From Rhodococcus sp. (in: high G+C Gram-positive bacteria) (GTDB taxonomy: Bacteria; Actinomycetota; Actinomycetes; Mycobacteriales; Mycobacteriaceae): 44,834 nt of DNA. Made by a program: the position numbers and the translations under genes. Shown piece after piece: positions 41,537-44,834 of this stretch. The notes beneath the pieces were generated by a model that worked only from the letters and a program-made list of their open reading frames with translations, was not told the origin of the DNA and searched no databases. Position 1 is the stretch's first letter. Each line of letters starts with the position of its first letter. The stretch spans positions 1-44,834 of the forward strand of contig JAAZAD010000277.1 in the NCBI GenBank assembly GCA_012514505.1, written 5' to 3'.

Positions 41537-41782
41537 GTGACCGAGCAGGTTTCGTCTCCACCTGCGGTGTCTACGCACGTGCGTGCGTTCATCACCTGGG
41601 TGGCGGTGTATCCGACGATCACCATCGCGCTGATGGCGCTTCAGCCATGGATCGGTGGACTAGCTGTGCCGGTGCAAACGCTCGTTCTGACTGTTCTGGT
41701 CGTGCCGCTTGCCGCGTACGGAATCGTTCCACCGCTGATCCGGATCGCCGTCGCGGCGCAACCGAAAAGGAAGGCGTCATGA
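41537..41782 (+). CDS. Small two-helix membrane protein
   Basis: 81 residues from GTG 41537, which has a GAGGGGGA ribosome binding site. Two helices are predicted (FITWVAVYPTITIALMALQPWI and VQTLVLTVLVVPLAAYGIVPPLI) with a basic C-terminus (QPKRKAS). Resembles small unannotated membrane proteins found with oxidoreductases; no function assigned. The stop overlaps the flavodoxin start (ATGA). Upstream starts at 41462 and 41519 would lengthen it without added hydrophobic content. Confidence 0.7.
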   Translation: MTEQVSSPPAVSTHVRAFITWVAVYPTITIALMALQPWIGGLAVPVQTLVLTVLVVPLAAYGIVPPLIRIAVAAQPKRKAS

Positions 41783-42372
41783 GTACAACCCCGAAGATCG
41801 GCATCGCATACACCTCGGGACGCGAACATACGACCGCGTTGGCTCACGCCGTCCGGGACGGCGCCACCGATCACGGTGCCGATGTCACCGTGATCCGCGT
41901 CGACGCCATAACTGATGACGGGTGGTCCGCGCTCGACAACGCTGACGCAATCGTCTTCGGCTCCCCGACCTACATGGGCACGGCATCTGGTGCGTTCCAT
42001 GCCTTCGCGGAGTCGACGAGCGAGCGGTGGTTGAGGGCAGTCTGGCGCGACAAGCTCGGCGCGGGATTCACCAATGCCGCGTGCAAGGCGGGTGACAAGC
42101 ACTCCACACTCGCCTACTTCACGACTCTTGCTGCGCAGCACCAGATGAACTGGGTGAACCTTGGTTTGCATCCGGGATGGCACACCAGCACGGAGAGCGA
42201 GAACGACCTCAACCGGCTCGGCTACTTCAACGGTGCGGCCGCGACCACACCCGCCGACCTTCCCGCCGACCAGGTTCACAAGGCAGACATTGCCACGGCC
42301 GAGTTTCTCGGCCGGAGGGTCGCCGAGCACACCTCCATCGTCCTGGCGGGGCGCATCGCGCTCGGCCTCTGA
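41779..42372 (+). CDS. Flavodoxin / NAD(P)H:quinone reductase-like protein (WrbA-like)
   Basis: 197 residues. The flavodoxin phosphate loop is seen (GIAYTSGREHTTALAHAVRDGA), followed by ADAIVFGSPTYMGTASGAFHAFAE, the FMN-binding loop, and GLHPGWHTSTESENDLNRLGYFNGAAA, an active-site region of WrbA-like proteins. Likely binds FMN and reduces quinones or related compounds with NAD(P)H. It is co-translated with the small membrane protein and followed after 30 bases by a SnoaL-like protein. Confidence 0.87.
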   Translation: MSTTPKIGIAYTSGREHTTALAHAVRDGATDHGADVTVIRVDAITDDGWSALDNADAIVFGSPTYMGTASGAFHAFAESTSERWLRAVWRDKLGAGFTNAACKAGDKHSTLAYFTTLAAQHQMNWVNLGLHPGWHTSTESENDLNRLGYFNGAAATTPADLPADQVHKADIATAEFLGRRVAEHTSIVLAGRIALGL

Positions 42373-42402
42373 ACCGTCGAGCATTCTCTCGAAAGGAACA
42401 TC

Positions 42403-42807
42403 ATGACCATTTCCACCAACGACATCGTCGACGCATTCTTCACTCACTTCGGCGCCGGCGACGCCCAGTCACTACTGAACCTGTTCGCCGACGACGTCGA
42501 CTTCCGCGTCAACGGAGCCGCCAACATCCCCTGGGCCGGCACACGATCCAACAAGGCCGAGATCGGCGAATTCTTCGGCGTCTTTCCCGAGGTTCTCACC
42601 GCACCGGATGAATTCGAGCTCACGGGCCGGATCGTCGAGGACAAGGACGCCGCCGTGTTCGCGCGGTGCATCTTCGGTGTGAAAGCCACTGGAAAGAAGT
42701 TCGAGAACGCGTACGCCCTGCACTTCACGGTCGCCGACGACAAGATAGTCCGCTACCACATGTATGAGGACAGTCACGCGATCGCGCAGGCGTTCGTCGC
42801 GGACTGA
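42403..42807 (+). CDS. SnoaL/NTF2-like protein
   Basis: 134 residues of the cystatin-like NTF2 fold: DAFFTHFGAGDAQSLLNLFADDVDFRVNGAANIPWAGTRSNKAEIGEFFGVFP and VRYHMYEDSHAIAQAF. Family members include small isomerases, hydrolases and ketosteroid-like enzymes with His/Asp catalysis. ATG at 42403 with GAAAGGA upstream. Third gene of the plus-strand side of the TetR divergon. Confidence 0.85.
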   Translation: MTISTNDIVDAFFTHFGAGDAQSLLNLFADDVDFRVNGAANIPWAGTRSNKAEIGEFFGVFPEVLTAPDEFELTGRIVEDKDAAVFARCIFGVKATGKKFENAYALHFTVADDKIVRYHMYEDSHAIAQAFVAD

Positions 42808-42928
42808 GTCGCGACGAGCGAAAGCGCATTCCGTGACCTGAGCGAGACCCCCTCGGCCCGCTGTCGGTGTCGAATTCGCCGGTTCTGATTCGTCGTATCA
42901 GTAGAGGACGAATTCGGAGGTGAGCGCA

Positions 42929-43021
42929 ATGCTCTCGGCACATCTGCTCGGCGGGCTGACCAGTGAGGAAGTCGACCTGATCGTGGCCGAAGAACTGCAC
43001 CTGATGGAGCTCTCCGGTTAG
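42929..43021 (+). CDS. Small ORF, 30 residues, upstream of the HAD phosphatase
   Basis: Starts at ATG 42929 after a GGAGGTGA ribosome binding site and ends with TAG at 43019-43021; product begins MLSAHLLGGLTSEEVDLIVAE and ends LMELSG. It could form one amphipathic or acidic helix. It ends 10 bases before the HAD gene start, a spacing typical of a leader or coupled small protein. No family recognised. A GTG at 42920 is also in frame. Confidence 0.55.
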   Translation: MLSAHLLGGLTSEEVDLIVAEELHLMELSG

Positions 43022-43030
43022 GCTCGAACG

Positions 43031-43831
43031 ATGGGGCAGGACGCGCGAACCCCGGTGGACGGTGTGTTGTTCGACATCGACGGTGTTCTGGTCACGTCGT
43101 GGCAGCCGATCCCTGGTGCCGCTGCGGCTATCGAGGATGTCCGTCGGCGCGGATTGCGTCGTGCATTTCTCACCAACACCACCTCCCGCACGTGCGAAGG
43201 CATTGCCTCGGGATTGCGGGAGGCGGGGTTCGACGTGGAGGCGGACGAGATCGTCACCGCGGCCAGGCTCACCGCCGAATATCTCCAGAACACCTACCCG
43301 GGCGCGCGGGTGTGGGTGCTGGGAAGCGACGACGCATCTGCGGACCTGGCCGGTATCGAACTGGACGAGGAGAACCCTCAGGTGATCGTTCTCGGTGGTG
43401 CCGGCCCGGAGTTCACTCACCGTGCGCTCAGTCGGGTGGTCGAGTTGATGTTCGACGGGGTGCCCGCCGTGGCCATGCACCGCGGTGCCATGTGGGCGAC
43501 GGCCGACGGACTGCGAATCGACACCGGCAGCTATCTCCCCGGAATCGAAGAAGTCACCGGCGTGCGCATTGCCTCCGTTGGTAAACCGGCACTCACCGCG
43601 TTCCTCACCGCGGCAGAACTGGCGGGCAGTGAACCCGACCGCACGATGATGGTCGGAGACGATCTCGTCGGCGACGTGATCGCCGCACAACGGGTCGGAC
43701 TGACGGGCGTACTCGTGCGAACCGGCAAGTTCCGCGAGCAGGTTTTGGCGTTGTCGGCGGACCGTCCGGACCATGTGTGCGACTCGGTTGCGGACCTCCC
43801 TGAACTGTTGGATGGACTCACCGTGACCTAG
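43031..43831 (+). CDS. HAD-superfamily (class IIA) phosphatase
   Basis: 266 residues. Motif I DGVLFDIDGVLVTSW (nucleophile Asp in DID), a C2-cap insertion (about 40-180), motif II RRAFLTNTTSR, motif III Lys in VGKPALTAFL and motif IV MMVGDDLVGDVIAAQRVGLTGVLVRTG. The arrangement matches NagD/LHPP/PGP-type phosphatases; the substrate is unknown. The ATG at 43031 is directly after the small ORF. Last gene before the secreted protein and groEL. Confidence 0.85.
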   Translation: MGQDARTPVDGVLFDIDGVLVTSWQPIPGAAAAIEDVRRRGLRRAFLTNTTSRTCEGIASGLREAGFDVEADEIVTAARLTAEYLQNTYPGARVWVLGSDDASADLAGIELDEENPQVIVLGGAGPEFTHRALSRVVELMFDGVPAVAMHRGAMWATADGLRIDTGSYLPGIEEVTGVRIASVGKPALTAFLTAAELAGSEPDRTMMVGDDLVGDVIAAQRVGLTGVLVRTGKFREQVLALSADRPDHVCDSVADLPELLDGLTVT

Positions 43832-43906
43832 ATCGCACAGCGGTCCTCGAGTGCGGGTACTCTCGCGGCGGAATCCATCATTTTCTCTGTTCCAGAAGGA
43901 GCATCC

Positions 43907-44461
43907 ATGCCCTCTGTTTTCCCATCCGCTGCGACTTCGCCCTCGTCGTCCCGTATGCGATCGATGTCCGGATTCGGTCGTCGATTGATGCGGGCGGGTG
44001 CCGCCGCCGCAGTGGGTGTCGGTGTCGCGGCGGGCGTTTCGCTCGCAGGCTCGGGTGTGGCGTCGGCTGCCCCCGTGCAGTGCGTCTCGCCCCCGGCCGC
44101 CAACGACATCCAGGTTTCGGGCACCGCGAGCTGTGGAGCCAAGGCGACCGAAGCTGGGCTGGCGCGCGCCGGCTCCATGGACAGCGGAACGGCAGTGAGT
44201 GTCGCGAAGGGTGCTGGAGTCACCACCACCTACGCCACCGGATTCGGCACCTCGCTGGGTGCGACGGAAGGCAACGGCCAGGCGTACGCCGTGACCCTCG
44301 GCGGCGGCATCGCGCGCGCGGGTGCGGGCGAGGGCAGCACCAACGTCGCAATCGCCGGTTACGGCTCCGGCGCGACGGCCGACGCCAATGGCGTCGACTG
44401 CATGGGCGCGCTCTCCTTTGCTATCAACCTGAACACCGGCCAGAGCTGCTTCATGCGCTGA
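43907..44461 (+). CDS. Secreted Ala/Gly-rich protein, unknown function
   Basis: 184 residues. Long N-terminus, twin basic stretch (GRRLMRAGAAAAVGVGVAAGVSLAGSGVASAAP) forming a Sec signal peptide with cleavage near SAAP, then a mature domain of about 130 residues rich in Gly, Ala and Thr with four Cys (CVSPP, SCGAK, VDCMG, SCFMR), suggesting two disulfides. AGAAGKR-like start context AGAAGGAG at 43894-43901 fixes ATG 43907. Resembles uncharacterised secreted proteins of Rhodococcus and Nocardia. Confidence 0.75.
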   Translation: MPSVFPSAATSPSSSRMRSMSGFGRRLMRAGAAAAVGVGVAAGVSLAGSGVASAAPVQCVSPPAANDIQVSGTASCGAKATEAGLARAGSMDSGTAVSVAKGAGVTTTYATGFGTSLGATEGNGQAYAVTLGGGIARAGAGEGSTNVAIAGYGSGATADANGVDCMGALSFAINLNTGQSCFMR

Positions 44462-44466
44462 CCCTT

Positions 44467-44510
44467 CTGTGAGTGGTTGACGAGTCTCTGGGCTCGTCAA
44501 CCACTCACAG
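44467..44510 (+). terminator. Strong terminator after the secreted protein
   Basis: A perfect 18-base stem, CTGTGAGTGGTTGACGAG (44467-44484) with CTCGTCAACCACTCACAG (44493-44510), closes an eight-base loop just six bases after the stop codon. It separates the gene from the heat-shock regulatory region of groEL. Confidence 0.8.
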
Positions 44511-44527
44511 GGCCGCAGGCCCATCTC

Positions 44528-44834
<307 letters not shown>

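Overview
This is a high-GC actinobacterial chromosome segment, most likely Rhodococcus (probably the R. erythropolis/qingshengii group; the genus is inferred from codon use, protein style and gene order, and no search was run). Its backbone follows the Mycobacterium tuberculosis Rv0414c-Rv0440 block: thiE / thiO-thiS-thiG / M28 lipoprotein peptidase / thiD / xthA-GNAT-def / DUF3263 protein / LytR_C protein / sodC / YbdK-type ligase / double-AAA ATPase / pssA-psd / groEL2. Lineage-specific blocks are spliced between these genes.

Layout. 1-3052: thiamine thiazole genes, with thiE divergent from thiO-thiS-thiG and a TPP riboswitch ahead of thiO. 3171-4906: two-gene ABC-2 exporter, followed by two strong hairpins. 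5075-7399: M28 lipoprotein peptidase and a class III nucleotide cyclase. 7424-10686: a decayed gene for a secreted protein, split by a 1.86-kb tnpB-only mobile element (8531-10393). 10783-12131: GntR/FadR regulator and a membrane protein. 12149-12988: thiD. 13153-13946: two tandem small GNAT enzymes. 13969-16350: def, a large GNAT and xthA on the minus strand. 16567-21136: DUF3263 protein, LytR_C protein, sodC, YbdK ligase and a secreted lipase. 21200-22546: PAP2-type membrane enzyme. 22512-28716: complete Mrp Na+/H+ antiporter operon (minus) with fused MnhA-MnhB. 28945-32092: Nudix, ASCH-HTH, a large membrane protein (minus) and an isocitrate lyase/PEP mutase-family enzyme. 32115-37317: AAA ATPase, acyltransferase and pssA-psd, all minus. 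37432-42807: SRPBCC protein, then a TetR-centred redox divergon (TetR, Baeyer-Villiger monooxygenase and D-amino-acid dehydrogenase on one side; small membrane protein, flavodoxin and SnoaL-like protein on the other). 42929-44461: a 30-codon small ORF, HAD phosphatase and a secreted alanine/glycine-rich protein. 44467-44834: strong terminator, two CIRCE operators and the first 35 codons of groEL.

How the genes work together. The thi genes make the thiazole half of thiamine, and thiD and thiE supply and join the pyrimidine half. The Mrp operon is a single translationally coupled unit for cation/proton exchange. psd and pssA make phosphatidylethanolamine from CDP-diacylglycerol. The TetR divergon looks like an inducible cassette for oxidising an unknown small molecule.

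The most unusual feature is the tnpB element. Removing 8531-10393 rejoins the two halves of the host gene exactly in frame, which fixes the element ends, the target site, and the predicted guide and target-adjacent motif. The host gene has since decayed through one frameshift and three in-frame TGA codons.
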